Shown here in pieces: positions 38,182 to 50,013 of a DNA stretch of 64,000 bases. A program made the translations under genes and the position numbers. The notes below the pieces were generated by a model, which ran no database searches, had not been told where the DNA came from, and saw only the letters and a program-made list of their open reading frames with translations. The stretch comes from Paucihalobacter ruber (GTDB taxonomy: Bacteria > Bacteroidota > Bacteroidia > Flavobacteriales > Flavobacteriaceae): the NCBI RefSeq assembly GCF_006494535.1, contig NZ_VHIQ01000006.1:1-64000 (forward strand). Direction: 5' to 3'. Every line of letters starts with the position of its first letter. Within the stretch, counting starts at the first letter, position 1.

Positions 38182-39223
38182 TTAAATAGATAGTTAAGTT
38201 ATCGTCAAGAATAAGTTGACTGTAAATTGTTCTGCCTTTAAATTCTGGTGCCTTTAAACCGTTTTCAAAAATTTTACTACCTGTGAAAACTCTGGCTTCA
38301 TCCCATAAGTTTTCAGCAATAAAAGTTTGAAGCGTTTGGTGTCCACCTTCAACAATAATTGAATTAATGTTTAAGTTTTTCAAGACGCTACAAATTTGTT
38401 TGGCAATGTTGGCCTGATCTTTCCAATCAATAAAAACAGTTTCAATATTAGTATTAGAAATTAAATTTTGGTTTTTACTTCCAATTATAATTGTTCTTGC
38501 TTGATTATTAAAAATATTGGCCGTAAGTGGTAATTTATTAAATTGATCCATAACAACTCTGATGGGATTTTTTCCGCACCAGTCTCTAACCGTTAAACTT
38601 GGATTATCTTCCAATACTGTGTTTGTTCCAACAAGAATTGCTTGTTCTTCTGCACGCCACTTATGCACCAATTGACGCGAATAGGCATTGGTAATCCAAA
38701 CAGGCAATTTATGAGATTTTGACAAAGGTGCTATAAACCCATCCAGAGTTTGTGCCCACTTTAATATAATATAGGGTCTGTTTTTGTTATGGTAAGTGAA
38801 AAAGCGTTTGTGATGTAATTTACATTCATCTTCAAGAACGCCAACTATGACTTCGCAACCTGATGCTCGCAGTCTTTCGATACCTTTGCCGGCCACCAGC
38901 GGATTACTATCTAAACAACCAATAACAATAGTTTTAATTTGATGTTTTATGATTAAATCGCTGCAAGGTGGTGTTTTTCCATAATGTGAACATGGTTCTA
39001 ACGTAACGTATAAAGTACTTTCTTTTAATAAAGACTTATTGTTAACAGTATTAATAGCATTAACTTCGGCGTGCGCTCCACCGTATGGGCTGGTATAACC
39101 TTCGGCAATAATATGATCTTTATGCACAATAACGCAGCCTACCATAGGGTTTGGAGCGGTGCTGCCCAAGCCGTTTTTGGCAATTTCTATGCAACGTTTT
39201 ATGTATTTTTCATGTATCTTCAT
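38174..39223 (-). CDS. ribD: Riboflavin biosynthesis protein RibD (deaminase/reductase)
   Basis: 349 aa from the ATG at 39223 (MKIHEKYIKRCIEIAKNG). The N-terminal deaminase has the zinc residues in GGAHAEVNAIN and LEPCSHYGKTPPCSDLI; the reductase domain runs from about 150 (LKWAQTLDGFIA) to the end with IIVEGGHQTLQTFI. It carries out steps 2 and 3 of riboflavin synthesis. A longer frame from ATG 39253 begins upstream of the TATTTTTG promoter element and is rejected. First gene of the ribD-HAD-EamA-yigZ operon. Confidence 0.95.
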   Translation of the reverse strand: MKIHEKYIKRCIEIAKNGLGSTAPNPMVGCVIVHKDHIIAEGYTSPYGGAHAEVNAINTVNNKSLLKESTLYVTLEPCSHYGKTPPCSDLIIKHQIKTIVIGCLDSNPLVAGKGIERLRASGCEVIVGVLEDECKLHHKRFFTYHNKNRPYIILKWAQTLDGFIAPLSKSHKLPVWITNAYSRQLVHKWRAEEQAILVGTNTVLEDNPSLTVRDWCGKNPIRVVMDQFNKLPLTANIFNNQARTIIIGSKNQNLISNTNIETVFIDWKDQANIAKQICSVLKNLNINSIIVEGGHQTLQTFIAENLWDEARVFTGSKIFENGLKAPEFKGRTIYSQLILDDNLTIYLND

Positions 39224-39239
39224 GCCGAAAAAATCAAAA

Positions 39240-39269
39240 CAAAAATAATACATTTAAGTGACTGACAAT
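39240..39269 (-). promoter_or_regulatory. Promoter of the ribD operon
   Basis: Minus strand ATTG (39269-39266), 18 nt, TATTTTTG (39247-39240). The -33 differs at one base. It overlaps the GTG start of the divergent acetyltransferase gene. Confidence 0.45.
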
Positions 39270-39745
39270 AATTATGTCATCAGGCCAATTCAACCGGATG
39301 ATAACGCGAAAATTGCTGTAACCATTCGCAAGGTATTAATCGAAATGGGTGTACCCAAAGTTGGCACGGCCTATGCCGATAAGGCACTGGATAGCATGTT
39401 TGAAAATTATCAACAACAATCAGCCCGGTATTTTGTAATTGAACTTAATGACGAGATTATAGGAGGTGCCGGAATTGCACCACTTGATAATTACAATGGG
39501 CCAGTTTGTGAACTTCAAAAAATGTATTTTTTACCTGAAGCCAGAGGAAAAGGCTTAGGTTTACAAATGATGACTATTTGTTTAGAATTTGCAAAAAGTG
39601 CAGGTTTTAAAACAGTTTATCTTGAAACTATGCCGTATATGAAAGATGCCCAAAAACTATACAATAAAGTAGGTTTTAAATATATTGACGGGCCAATGGG
39701 CGATACCGGTCACTATTCTTGTACAGTTTGGATGATTAAAAATAT

Positions 39746-39749
<4 letters not shown>
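39258..39749 (+). CDS. GNAT-family N-acetyltransferase
   Basis: 163 aa with a GTG start. GNAT motif A is MYFLPEARGKGLGLQMM (acetyl-CoA binding, near residue 95), with the C-terminal KLYNKVGFKYIDGPMGDTGH. The last part resembles acetyltransferases of the PhnO/putative amino-acid type; the substrate is unknown. It overlaps prmC by 4 bp and is the first gene of the GNAT-prmC-ligA operon. Confidence 0.88.
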
Positions 39750-42620
<2,871 letters not shown>

Positions 42621-42687
42621 ATTCTTACAATTCAATAAAAAATATCGATAAAAAGTAAAATAAATACGTTTATATGTAAAATATTTT

Positions 42688-42695
42688 TATATTTG
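42688..42695 (+). promoter_or_regulatory. Promoter -7 element of the membrane protein gene
   Basis: TATATTTG, 20 nt before the ATG at 42716; -33 not matched. Confidence 0.4.
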
Positions 42696-42715
42696 AAATT
42701 CCAAATCGTTTTTAC

Positions 42716-43456
42716 ATGTATAAAATTAAAGCTTTAAAAGCCTTTTTAATCACAGTTGCAGTAGCATTTATTATTCTTCAGATTTTAGAATTGGAGTTTT
42801 ATGGTGCCGGATTAAAAGTGGTATTATTTTTAGGTCTTAACCTCTTGTACCATCTAGAAGTTAAAGAAAAAACATGGTTTTTTAGAATCTTCTTATATTT
42901 ATTCACGCTCGGTGTAGCCATTGATTTTATTGCATGGCTTTTTGCATATGCAGAGAATTTTACATTTGAAGGATTTTTTTATTATTCAGCAAACATATTG
43001 TTTATAACGAGTTATGCTGTTATTATTGCTGAAATGCTAAGTGCTCTCAACTTGAAATCTGTGGTTAAAAAGTTGCCAGTTCACATTTTGGTATTGTTAA
43101 TTCTCGACATTTTTAGTGTTATTATTGTTACTGAGACTACCGAAAAAGTATTAAATCCAACTGAATATATCTTAGAATTTGTCTACAACTCAGTCGTGAT
43201 GATATTATTATCTGTAGCTTTACTCAATTACATCTACAGAGATGATATCAAATCAATGAATATGCTTTTGGCCTCAATTTTAATAGTATTTTCTGAAATC
43301 ATTCAAATGGCTTACTTCTATATTGCAGACAATAATACCTTCAATATAATGTGTTCTGTATTATTGGTCGGTGCGTTTTTATTTTTCTACATTCAATCTA
43401 CTTTAAAACATGGTAGACCAATTATGGAAACATTTAGCGAGGACCTTAAAATATAA
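42716..43456 (+). CDS. Unknown polytopic membrane protein
   Basis: 246 aa, about eight membrane helices with short loops, no signal peptide and few charged residues except at the C-terminus (HGRPIMETFSEDLKI). The layout is like YhhN/lysoplasmalogenase-type proteins, but I see no decisive motif and make no functional claim. Its own promoter element lies upstream, and it converges with the nucleotidase genes with 4 bp between stops. Confidence 0.75.
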   Translation: MYKIKALKAFLITVAVAFIILQILELEFYGAGLKVVLFLGLNLLYHLEVKEKTWFFRIFLYLFTLGVAIDFIAWLFAYAENFTFEGFFYYSANILFITSYAVIIAEMLSALNLKSVVKKLPVHILVLLILDIFSVIIVTETTEKVLNPTEYILEFVYNSVVMILLSVALLNYIYRDDIKSMNMLLASILIVFSEIIQMAYFYIADNNTFNIMCSVLLVGAFLFFYIQSTLKHGRPIMETFSEDLKI

Positions 43457-43460
43457 TAGG

Positions 43461-44372
43461 TTACACAATTATGGTGGCGCCATCATTGCCTTTTTTTTCT
43501 GTTTTATCAAAGTAGAAATCAATTCTGCCCAAATACAAGCCAAAACAACCAACCTGATTTACAAGTAAATTTTTGCCTTCTTTATTTTTAACTACTGTTG
43601 GTTTTTGTAAAAAGGTATGTGTATGACCACCAATTATTAAGTCTATATCTTTTGTTGCTGCGGCTAGTTTTAAGTCGCTTATTTTGTTTGGGTTGTTACT
43701 GTAGTTATATCCCAAATGCGAAAGGCAAATCACTAAATCGCATTGCTCATCAACTTTTAAAACACGAGTGGTTTCCTCGGTCATTTCAACCGGCTCTAAA
43801 TATTCGGTTTCTTTATAAAGTTTTTTATCAACCAAGCCATTTAATTCTATACCCAAACCAAATATTCCTATTTTAATACCGTCTTTTATAATGATTTGAT
43901 ATGGTTGCACGTGGGTGTCCATAACAGTATTTTTAAAATTGTAATTGGCCGATACAAATTTAAAATCGGCATGCGGTAGTTGGGCGTAAAGTCCGTCAAT
44001 GCCATTATCAAAATCGTGGTTTCCGAGGGTGGCCACATCGTATTTTAGTTTACTCATTAGTTTAAATTCTAGTTCGCCACCGTAATAATTAAAGTAGGGT
44101 GTTCCTTGAAAAATATCACCGGCATCAAGTAATAAGGTGTTAGGATTTTCCCTTCTAATACTTTCTATCAAACTGGCGCGTCTTGCTATACCACCTTTGT
44201 TGGCATTACGACCGTCTTCAGGACCAAACGGATCGATATGACTGTGTACATCGTTAGTATGTAGAATTGTAATTTTTTTTAGCGGTTTACTAAATGATTG
44301 TAGAGATAAGCCGCCCAATCCTAAAACTAACGAGGCAGCACCGGTTTGTTTGATGAAATTTCTTCTTTGCAT
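43461..44372 (-). CDS. Metallophosphoesterase, N-terminal half of a 5'-nucleotidase
   Basis: 303 aa. A twin-arginine-type signal (QRRNFIKQTGAASLVLGLGG) is followed by the dinuclear-metal phosphoesterase core: ILHTNDVHSHIDPFG (Asp-His), LLLDAGDIFQGTPYFNYYGG, TLGNHDFDNGIDG (GNHD), and DLIIGGHTHTF (GGHTHT). This equals the catalytic domain of UshA-type 5'-nucleotidases, and it ends where the C-terminal domain would begin. That domain is encoded by the neighbouring upstream gene, 3 bp away. Export would be by Tat, while the partner carries a Sec lipoprotein signal. Confidence 0.92.
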   Translation of the reverse strand: MQRRNFIKQTGAASLVLGLGGLSLQSFSKPLKKITILHTNDVHSHIDPFGPEDGRNANKGGIARRASLIESIRRENPNTLLLDAGDIFQGTPYFNYYGGELEFKLMSKLKYDVATLGNHDFDNGIDGLYAQLPHADFKFVSANYNFKNTVMDTHVQPYQIIIKDGIKIGIFGLGIELNGLVDKKLYKETEYLEPVEMTEETTRVLKVDEQCDLVICLSHLGYNYSNNPNKISDLKLAAATKDIDLIIGGHTHTFLQKPTVVKNKEGKNLLVNQVGCFGLYLGRIDFYFDKTEKKGNDGATIIV

Positions 44373-44375
44373 TAG

Positions 44376-45131
44376 CTATTTTTTTTGTGTAAACCTATCG
44401 TCTTTGATTGGATTAATCGTATCAACTTTTTTAAAATAATCAATTAAAATATTTCGCACCTTATAATCAATAGATAATGAACTTTCGTTAGGCTGAAAAA
44501 AGGTCATACCATCGCCCCCATTGTACAAATAGTCGTTAGTGGCTACATAATATGTTTTATTGTAATCTATTGGTAGATTATTGATCAAGGATTCTGTTAT
44601 CTCATGATTTTTATCTAATTCAATTTTTAATCCAGAAATAGGATGTGCCCTTTTTGCTTTAGTCAGGTAAGCTAACAGGTCTTTTATATTTTGTCCTTTT
44701 AGACCAACTACTACAATTGAGTTTTCAAACGGCATTACCTCATAAGCCGTTCGGGTTGTGATATTTCCTTTAGAAATAACAGATCTAATGCCGCCGTGAT
44801 TTAATAAAACAAAATCTATGTCATTACCGGTTCGAGATTTAAAAACCGGATTAGATAGTTCAAAAACAGCATCAGCTACAAAGTTGCCAATCGCTGTATT
44901 TAAATCGCCATCACTTTTAGAATAAGTATCTACCGAGTAACACAGTACACTGTCTAAATCTTTATTTATTTTTTCGCGATAAGGTTTTACAAAATCATCT
45001 ATGCTGCTATTGCTTGAAAAGCTGTCGTTTATTTCAATTCTTTGACCTTCAATTTTAACAAGTGTTACTTCCTTTTTACAAGATACAAGCAACAGTATCA
45101 ACATAAAGGATAGCAAGTGAGGTTTATTCAT
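44376..45131 (-). CDS. 5'-nucleotidase C-terminal domain lipoprotein
   Basis: 251 aa. Lipoprotein signal with lipobox LVSC (Cys18). The rest matches the 5'-nucleotidase C-terminal (substrate-binding) domain: GDLNTAIGNFVADAVFEL, FVLLNHGGIRSVISKGNIT, YEVMPFENSIVVVGLKGQ, and TNDYLYNGGDGMTFF with the aromatic residues that stack on the nucleobase. Without a metal site it cannot be catalytic alone; it is inferred to act with the phosphoesterase encoded just downstream. It is transcribed first, the reverse of the domain order in the single-chain enzyme. Confidence 0.92.
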   Translation of the reverse strand: MNKPHLLSFMLILLLVSCKKEVTLVKIEGQRIEINDSFSSNSSIDDFVKPYREKINKDLDSVLCYSVDTYSKSDGDLNTAIGNFVADAVFELSNPVFKSRTGNDIDFVLLNHGGIRSVISKGNITTRTAYEVMPFENSIVVVGLKGQNIKDLLAYLTKAKRAHPISGLKIELDKNHEITESLINNLPIDYNKTYYVATNDYLYNGGDGMTFFQPNESSLSIDYKVRNILIDYFKKVDTINPIKDDRFTQKK

Positions 45132-45174
45132 AAAATCAGTTTAAGTGTTAACAAAAAATTGTGACTGCTTTTGC

Positions 45175-45182
45175 TAACTTTG
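45175..45182 (+). promoter_or_regulatory. Promoter -7 element upstream of the dapA operon
   Basis: TAACTTTG, 18 nt before the ATG at 45201. No -33 TTTG at the usual spacing. Confidence 0.4.
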
Positions 45183-45200
45183 TCCAAAGGTTAAATATAA

Positions 45201-45722
45201 ATGTTTTTAAGGGGTTTTAAAGAAAAGTCCAATCAAAAATTTATTAATAAATTATTAAGTCAAGCGTCTTCAAATCAACAATTGGGCGATTTACAAACTG
45301 TTGGTGTGCTCTTAAGTTATGAAGAGTTTGATGATTTTGAGGCTTTTAGAAAACTTTTTAAAGAATTAGCATTGACATCACCAAAATGTAGGGTAGCTGC
45401 TTTTATTCAAGACGAAAAGCAAATTACAAACACCTGGAACACCTATTTTATACCAAAAAATATAGGCTGGAAAGGTAAGATTTTAAGCGCTGATTTAGAA
45501 TCTTTTATAAAGCAAGACTTTGATATTTTAATTGGCTATTACACCAAGAATGATGTCGATATCAATTTAATAGCGGCTCTTTCGAAAGCGAAGTTTAAAA
45601 TAGGTTTAAACGGTGCAGATCAACGAATTTTTGACCTTTTAATTAATGTGAACACCAATCAGTTAAACGTATTTAAAAAAGAATTAAAAAAGTATTTGAA
45701 GATTTTAAAATTTATTACATGA
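45201..45722 (+). CDS. Conserved hypothetical protein upstream of dapA (DUF6913-type)
   Basis: 173 aa, no signal peptide or membrane helix; alternating alpha-beta pattern with a basic C-terminus (FKKELKKYLKILKFIT). It fits a small family found before dapA in flavobacteria, labelled DUF6913 as far as I recall. No catalytic motif recognised. Its stop overlaps the dapA start by 4 bp, so the two are translationally coupled. Confidence 0.78.
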   Translation: MFLRGFKEKSNQKFINKLLSQASSNQQLGDLQTVGVLLSYEEFDDFEAFRKLFKELALTSPKCRVAAFIQDEKQITNTWNTYFIPKNIGWKGKILSADLESFIKQDFDILIGYYTKNDVDINLIAALSKAKFKIGLNGADQRIFDLLINVNTNQLNVFKKELKKYLKILKFIT

Positions 45723-46594
45723 CAAAGTTCTATGGAACCGGCGTTGCCCTAATTACGCCTTTTAAAGAAGATTTATCGGTTGATTTTGACGCGCTTGAAA
45801 AATTAGTGCAATACAATATTGATAACGGTACCAATTATTTGGTAATTAGTGGAACCACAGGTGAAAGCGTTACCATTACCAAAGAAGAAAAAGTAGCCAT
45901 TATAGATTGCGTAAAATCTATAAACGAAGGACAATTGCCAATTGTTTTGGGAATTGGCGGTAACAATACTCAGGCAGTGATTAACGAAATAAAGTCCACA
46001 AATTTTGATGGTATTGATGGCATTTTATCTGTTTCACCTTATTATAGTAAACCAACTCAAGAAGGAGTTTATCAGCATTTTAAGGCTATCTCAGAGGTAA
46101 GCCCATTACCAATAATAGTGTACAACGTTCCCGGAAGGACGTCTTCTAACATGCTTCCTGTAACAACGTTAAGACTGGCTCGCGATTTTAATAACATTAT
46201 AGGTGTTAAAGAAGCAGGAAATAATGTAGCTCAGTATTTACAATTGTTACGAGACAAGCCTGAAGATTTTTTAGTTATTTCGGGCGATGATGATTTAGCG
46301 CTTAGTGTTGTTTTGGCCGGTGGAGCAGGCGTTATATCAGTTATCGGGCAAGCACTCCCAAAAGAATTTTCCAAAATGATTCAACTAGGTTTAAAGGGTG
46401 AAGCCAAAGCGGCATATCAACTTCATTTTAAATTGATGGAAATTACCTCTTTAATTTTCAAAGAAAATAACCCTGCGGGCATTAAAGCAGTACTCGAGGC
46501 ATTAAATATTTCCAAATCGCTGGTAAGGTTGCCACTGGTTCCGGCTACAACTAATTTAAAAGAAGAAATATCTAAGGCTTTAGCAGCAATCTAA
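45719..46594 (+). CDS. dapA: 4-hydroxy-tetrahydrodipicolinate synthase
   Basis: 291 aa TIM-barrel. It condenses pyruvate with aspartate semialdehyde, the first committed step to diaminopimelate and lysine. Diagnostic motifs: GTGVALITPFKEDLSVDFDA, VISGTTGESVTITKEEK, the Tyr in PIIVYNVPGRTSSNM, and the Schiff-base Lys in NIIGVKEAGNN. It works upstream of dapF, which is in this window but in a separate operon. Confidence 0.97.
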   Translation: MTKFYGTGVALITPFKEDLSVDFDALEKLVQYNIDNGTNYLVISGTTGESVTITKEEKVAIIDCVKSINEGQLPIVLGIGGNNTQAVINEIKSTNFDGIDGILSVSPYYSKPTQEGVYQHFKAISEVSPLPIIVYNVPGRTSSNMLPVTTLRLARDFNNIIGVKEAGNNVAQYLQLLRDKPEDFLVISGDDDLALSVVLAGGAGVISVIGQALPKEFSKMIQLGLKGEAKAAYQLHFKLMEITSLIFKENNPAGIKAVLEALNISKSLVRLPLVPATTNLKEEISKALAAI

Positions 46595-46678
46595 CCTGTG
46601 TAATTCAATTTAATATAGAATAGATTAGTGAAGTGATAAGCAATACAATAAATGTTTTTAAATTATGTTTTATTTATG

Positions 46679-46686
46679 TACTTTTG
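46679..46686 (+). promoter_or_regulatory. Promoter -7 element of bamD
   Basis: TACTTTTG, 15 nt before the ATG at 46702. The -33 window reads TTTT instead of TTTG. Confidence 0.45.
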
Positions 46687-46701
46687 CCCACTGTTTTTAA
46701 T

Positions 46702-47502
46702 ATGAAGAAACTCTTATATATATCGTTCATTTTTGTAGTATTCTCTTCTTGTAGCGACTTTCAAAAGGCGCTCAAGTCTGAAGATATTTCAAAAAAGTTT
46801 GAAATGGGTACATCATTGTTTGAGGAAGGAAAATGGAACAAAGCCAATAGATTGTTTGCGCAAATTGTGCCACAGTACAGAGGTAAACCACAGGCAGAAA
46901 AGCTGATGTATATGTATTCAATGACTTTTTACAACATGGAAGATTATTATGTGGCGGCTTATCAATTTGAGCGTTTTGAAACCAGTTATCCCAATAGTGA
47001 AAAGGTTGAAGAAGCTTCGTTTTTAGGCGCAAAAAGCGCTTATATGTTATCTCCCAAATACAGCAAGGAACAAAAAGAAACCATACAGGCAAGTGAAAGA
47101 TTGCAATTGTTTATCAATAAATATCCCGATTCTGAATCTTTACCCGAAGCCAATCAAATGGTGAAAGAATTAGATATTAAGTTAGAAAGAAAGGCTTTTG
47201 AAATAGCTAAGCAATATAATTTAATAACAGACTATCCGGCATCAATAAAGTCTTGTGAGAATTTTATACTCGAATTTCCGGGAAGTACTTACAGAGAAGC
47301 TACCTTTTATGTGAGATTTGACAGCGCTTATAAATTAGCTGTTAACAGTGTTGAACAAAAAAAGGAAGAGCGTGTTAAAGATGCCATTAAATATTTTGAG
47401 GCCTATAAAAAAGCCTATCCAAATGCAGAAAATATTCAATTGGCATCAGAAATGCATAAAGAATTAACAGACATACAAAATCAATTCAATACAAAAAGCT
47501 AA
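46702..47502 (+). CDS. bamD: Outer-membrane assembly lipoprotein BamD
   Basis: 266 aa from ATG 46702; a longer frame from 46633 would add 23 residues and bury the lipoprotein signal, and it begins upstream of the promoter element. Signal with lipobox VFSSC (Cys16), then TPR repeats (FEEGKWNKANRLFAQIVPQY, YYVAAYQFERFETSYPNSEK, and KYPDSESLPEANQMVKELD) to about residue 260. In the BAM complex it helps insert beta-barrel proteins. Followed 7-10 bp later by rpoZ. Confidence 0.93.
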   Translation: MKKLLYISFIFVVFSSCSDFQKALKSEDISKKFEMGTSLFEEGKWNKANRLFAQIVPQYRGKPQAEKLMYMYSMTFYNMEDYYVAAYQFERFETSYPNSEKVEEASFLGAKSAYMLSPKYSKEQKETIQASERLQLFINKYPDSESLPEANQMVKELDIKLERKAFEIAKQYNLITDYPASIKSCENFILEFPGSTYREATFYVRFDSAYKLAVNSVEQKKEERVKDAIKYFEAYKKAYPNAENIQLASEMHKELTDIQNQFNTKS

Positions 47503-47512
47503 AAAGTTTATG

Positions 47513-47842
47513 ATGGATTTAAAAAATACCAAGGCTCCTGCTTCTACAATTACTTACAATCGTGAGGAAATTGATGCTACAACTAATAATATTTATGAGG
47601 CAATTTCAGTAATTTCTAAAAGAGCTGAACAAATTAATACTGATATAAGACGCGAACTTGTTGATAAGTTAGAAGAGTTTGCAACTTATAACGATAGTTT
47701 AGAAGAAGTTTTTGAAAATAAAGAACAAATCGAAGTTTCAAAATTCTACGAAAAATTACCAAAACCCCACGCTTTGGCAGTTCAAGAATGGTTAGACGAT
47801 AAGATTTACTACAGAAATACTGCCGATACTACACCGGAGTAA
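47513..47842 (+). CDS. rpoZ: DNA-directed RNA polymerase omega subunit, Bacteroidota type
   Basis: 109 aa from ATG 47513 (47510 is an adjacent alternative ATG). The segment TTNNIYEAISVISKRAEQIN matches the omega helix that embraces the beta' tail; the acidic C-terminal part is the longer Bacteroidota form. It lies between bamD and coaBC, 11 bp before the latter. A small omega next to coaBC is also usual in other phyla, where rpoZ neighbours coaBC. Confidence 0.88.
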   Translation: MDLKNTKAPASTITYNREEIDATTNNIYEAISVISKRAEQINTDIRRELVDKLEEFATYNDSLEEVFENKEQIEVSKFYEKLPKPHALAVQEWLDDKIYYRNTADTTPE

Positions 47843-47853
47843 TCCCAAATAGG

Positions 47854-49065
47854 ATGTCTATTTTAAGCGGTAAAAATATTCTTGTTGGCATTAGTGCCGG
47901 CATAGCTGCTTATAAATCGGCACACTTAGTAAGAGGTTTTATTAAAGCAGGTGCTAACGTCAAAGTCGTTATGACGCCTGCTTCTAAAGATTTTATTACA
48001 CCGCTTACGCTTTCAACACTTTCTAAAAACCCTGTTTTATCTTCTTTTACAAATGAAGAAGATACCAATGCTGTTTGGAACAATCACGTCGAGCTTGGCC
48101 TTTGGGCCGATTATTTTATCATCGCTCCCGCAACGGCTAACACCATTTCTAAAATGTCTACAGGCGAATGCGACAACCTTTTACTCGCTACTTATCTGTC
48201 GGCCAAATGTCCTGTGTTTTTGGCGCCGGCCATGGATTTAGATATGTATAAACATCCCGGAGTTACAACAGCTTTGACAAAATTACAATCTTATAACAAT
48301 ATTGTAATTCCTGCTACTTCTGGTGAATTGGCTAGCGGACTAATAGGTGAAGGCAGAATGGCCGAACCCGAAGCTATTGTTGCGTTTGTAGAACAATATG
48401 TTTTATCTGGCTTACCGCTATTCGGAAAAAGAATGCTAATCACTGCGGGTCCAACTTACGAAGCTATAGATCCTGTTAGATTTATAGGTAATCACTCCAG
48501 TGGTAAGATGGGCTTTGAAATAGCCAAATGTGGCGCAAATTTAGGTGCTGAAGTTGTGTTGATTTCAGGTCCGAGTGCCGAACACATCCATGATAACCTT
48601 GTTAAAAGAATTGATGTTGTAAGCGCTCAGGAAATGTATGATGAGGTTCACAAACACTACGATAATGTTGATATCGCGATACTTTCGGCGGCAGTGGCCG
48701 ATTTTAAACCAAAGTTTATTTCAGATATAAAAATAAAAAAGCAAGAGACTGCGTTATCTATTGAGTTAGAAAGTACCAAAGACATTTTAAAAAGTCTGGG
48801 AGACATGAAAACACGACAATTTTTGGTTGGCTTTGCCTTAGAAACTAATGACGAGATTAATAATGCCACTAAAAAATTAAAGTCGAAAAACTTAAATTTA
48901 ATAGTGCTCAATTCCTTAAATCACAAAGGTGCCGGTTTTGGTGTTTCAACTAATAAAGTTACTTTTATAACAGATCAAAACGAAGTTATTGACAATGATC
49001 TCAAATCTAAAGCCGAAGTTGCTTCAGATTTGGTACAATTAATAATCAAAAAAATAAATGCGTAA
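47854..49065 (+). CDS. coaBC: Bifunctional phosphopantothenoylcysteine decarboxylase/phosphopantothenate-cysteine ligase
   Basis: 403 aa. The N-terminal flavin-dependent CoaC half (ILVGISAGIAAYKSAHLVRG; catalytic His in NHVELGLWAD; PAMDLDMY with its active-site loop) and the C-terminal CoaB half (RMLITAGPTYEAIDPVRFIG, NHSSGKMG, and AAVADFKP) are both complete. It makes 4'-phosphopantetheine for coenzyme A; coaE in this window does the last step. Its 3' end overlaps porD by 8 bp. Confidence 0.96.
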   Translation: MSILSGKNILVGISAGIAAYKSAHLVRGFIKAGANVKVVMTPASKDFITPLTLSTLSKNPVLSSFTNEEDTNAVWNNHVELGLWADYFIIAPATANTISKMSTGECDNLLLATYLSAKCPVFLAPAMDLDMYKHPGVTTALTKLQSYNNIVIPATSGELASGLIGEGRMAEPEAIVAFVEQYVLSGLPLFGKRMLITAGPTYEAIDPVRFIGNHSSGKMGFEIAKCGANLGAEVVLISGPSAEHIHDNLVKRIDVVSAQEMYDEVHKHYDNVDIAILSAAVADFKPKFISDIKIKKQETALSIELESTKDILKSLGDMKTRQFLVGFALETNDEINNATKKLKSKNLNLIVLNSLNHKGAGFGVSTNKVTFITDQNEVIDNDLKSKAEVASDLVQLIIKKINA

Positions 49066-49945
49066 CTTTTTTATTTTAATTGCGGTATTTTTTTCGGTTC
49101 AATTGATGTCTCAAGAACTCAATTGCAAGGTAGTTGTTGATGCACAGCGCACTGCTAACCAAAACATTCAAATTTTTAAGGCGCTTGAAAAACAATTAAC
49201 CGAGTTTATCAATAATACTAAATGGACCAACAAAACCTATAAGGCGCAAGAAAAGATTAATTGTAATATGGTTATTAACGTTCAAAATTACGATAGTAAC
49301 TTTTTTACGGCAACACTTCAGGTTCAGGCTTCCAGACCGGTATATAATTCGGCTTATACCACACCAATTTACAATTTTAACGATAGAGATTTTTCGTTTG
49401 AGTATCTAGAGTTTCAAAATTTGGTCTACAATCCCAATCAGTTCGAGTCTAATTTAATATCTGTTATCACTTTTCATATTTATATGATTTTGGGAATGGA
49501 TGCCGATACCTTTTCTAATAATGGCGGTGATGAGTATTTTGTGCAGGCGCAGACCATTGCAAATTATTCGCAACAAAGTAATGCTAAGGGTTGGAGTTTA
49601 CAAGACGGTCTTCAAACCAGATTTGCTTTGATTGACAATATTTTGTCACCAACTTTTGCCGAAGTAAGGTCTACTATGTATTCTTATCATATACAAGGTT
49701 TAGATCAAATGAGCGCTAATCCAATGAAAGCTAAGCAAGTAATTGCCTCACTTCTTCCTGAGTTAGATAAAATGAACAGGCGTAGACCCAATTCTTTCTT
49801 AATGCGCGTTTTTCTGGATGCCAAAGCCGATGAAATAGCGCAAATCTTTAGTGGCGGACCAAGTGTAAACATCTCTGAGGTGCTAGAAACCCTCAATAGA
49901 ATTGGTCCAACCTACACCAGACAATGGAGTAGCATAAAATTTTAG
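49058..49945 (+). CDS. porD: DUF4835 protein, type IX secretion factor PorD
   Basis: 295 aa with a signal peptide (1-18, ending LMSQ). The start ELNCKVVVDAQRT and the block TFHIYMILGMDADTFSNNGG are those of DUF4835 proteins, a family named PorD and tied to the type IX system in other Bacteroidota; that naming is from memory. It sits between coaBC (8-bp overlap) and recN. A T9SS role would fit the two T9SS cargo genes at the window start, but they are about 33 kb away. Confidence 0.8.
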   Translation: MRNFFILIAVFFSVQLMSQELNCKVVVDAQRTANQNIQIFKALEKQLTEFINNTKWTNKTYKAQEKINCNMVINVQNYDSNFFTATLQVQASRPVYNSAYTTPIYNFNDRDFSFEYLEFQNLVYNPNQFESNLISVITFHIYMILGMDADTFSNNGGDEYFVQAQTIANYSQQSNAKGWSLQDGLQTRFALIDNILSPTFAEVRSTMYSYHIQGLDQMSANPMKAKQVIASLLPELDKMNRRRPNSFLMRVFLDAKADEIAQIFSGGPSVNISEVLETLNRIGPTYTRQWSSIKF

Positions 49946-49985
49946 AGCCTTTTTCTAATTAGCTTACTTTATTTCATTTTTACAC

Positions 49986-49993
49986 TAACTTTG
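49986..49993 (+). promoter_or_regulatory. Possible promoter -7 element of recN
   Basis: TAACTTTG, 20 nt before the GTG start at 50014; -33 not matched. Confidence 0.35.
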
Positions 49994-50013
49994 TGTTTCA
50001 ATTTTAAGCACGG

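Noticed and set aside
43461-45131. Frameshifted single 5'-nucleotidase gene
   Set aside because: The two parts are in reversed order relative to a single-chain enzyme and each has its own export signal, so a simple frameshift cannot explain them.
46633-46701. Longer BamD start
   Set aside because: It would place 23 residues before the lipoprotein signal and starts upstream of the TACTTTTG element.
49705-49896. Antisense ORF within porD
   Set aside because: A shadow of the coding frame; no supporting signal.
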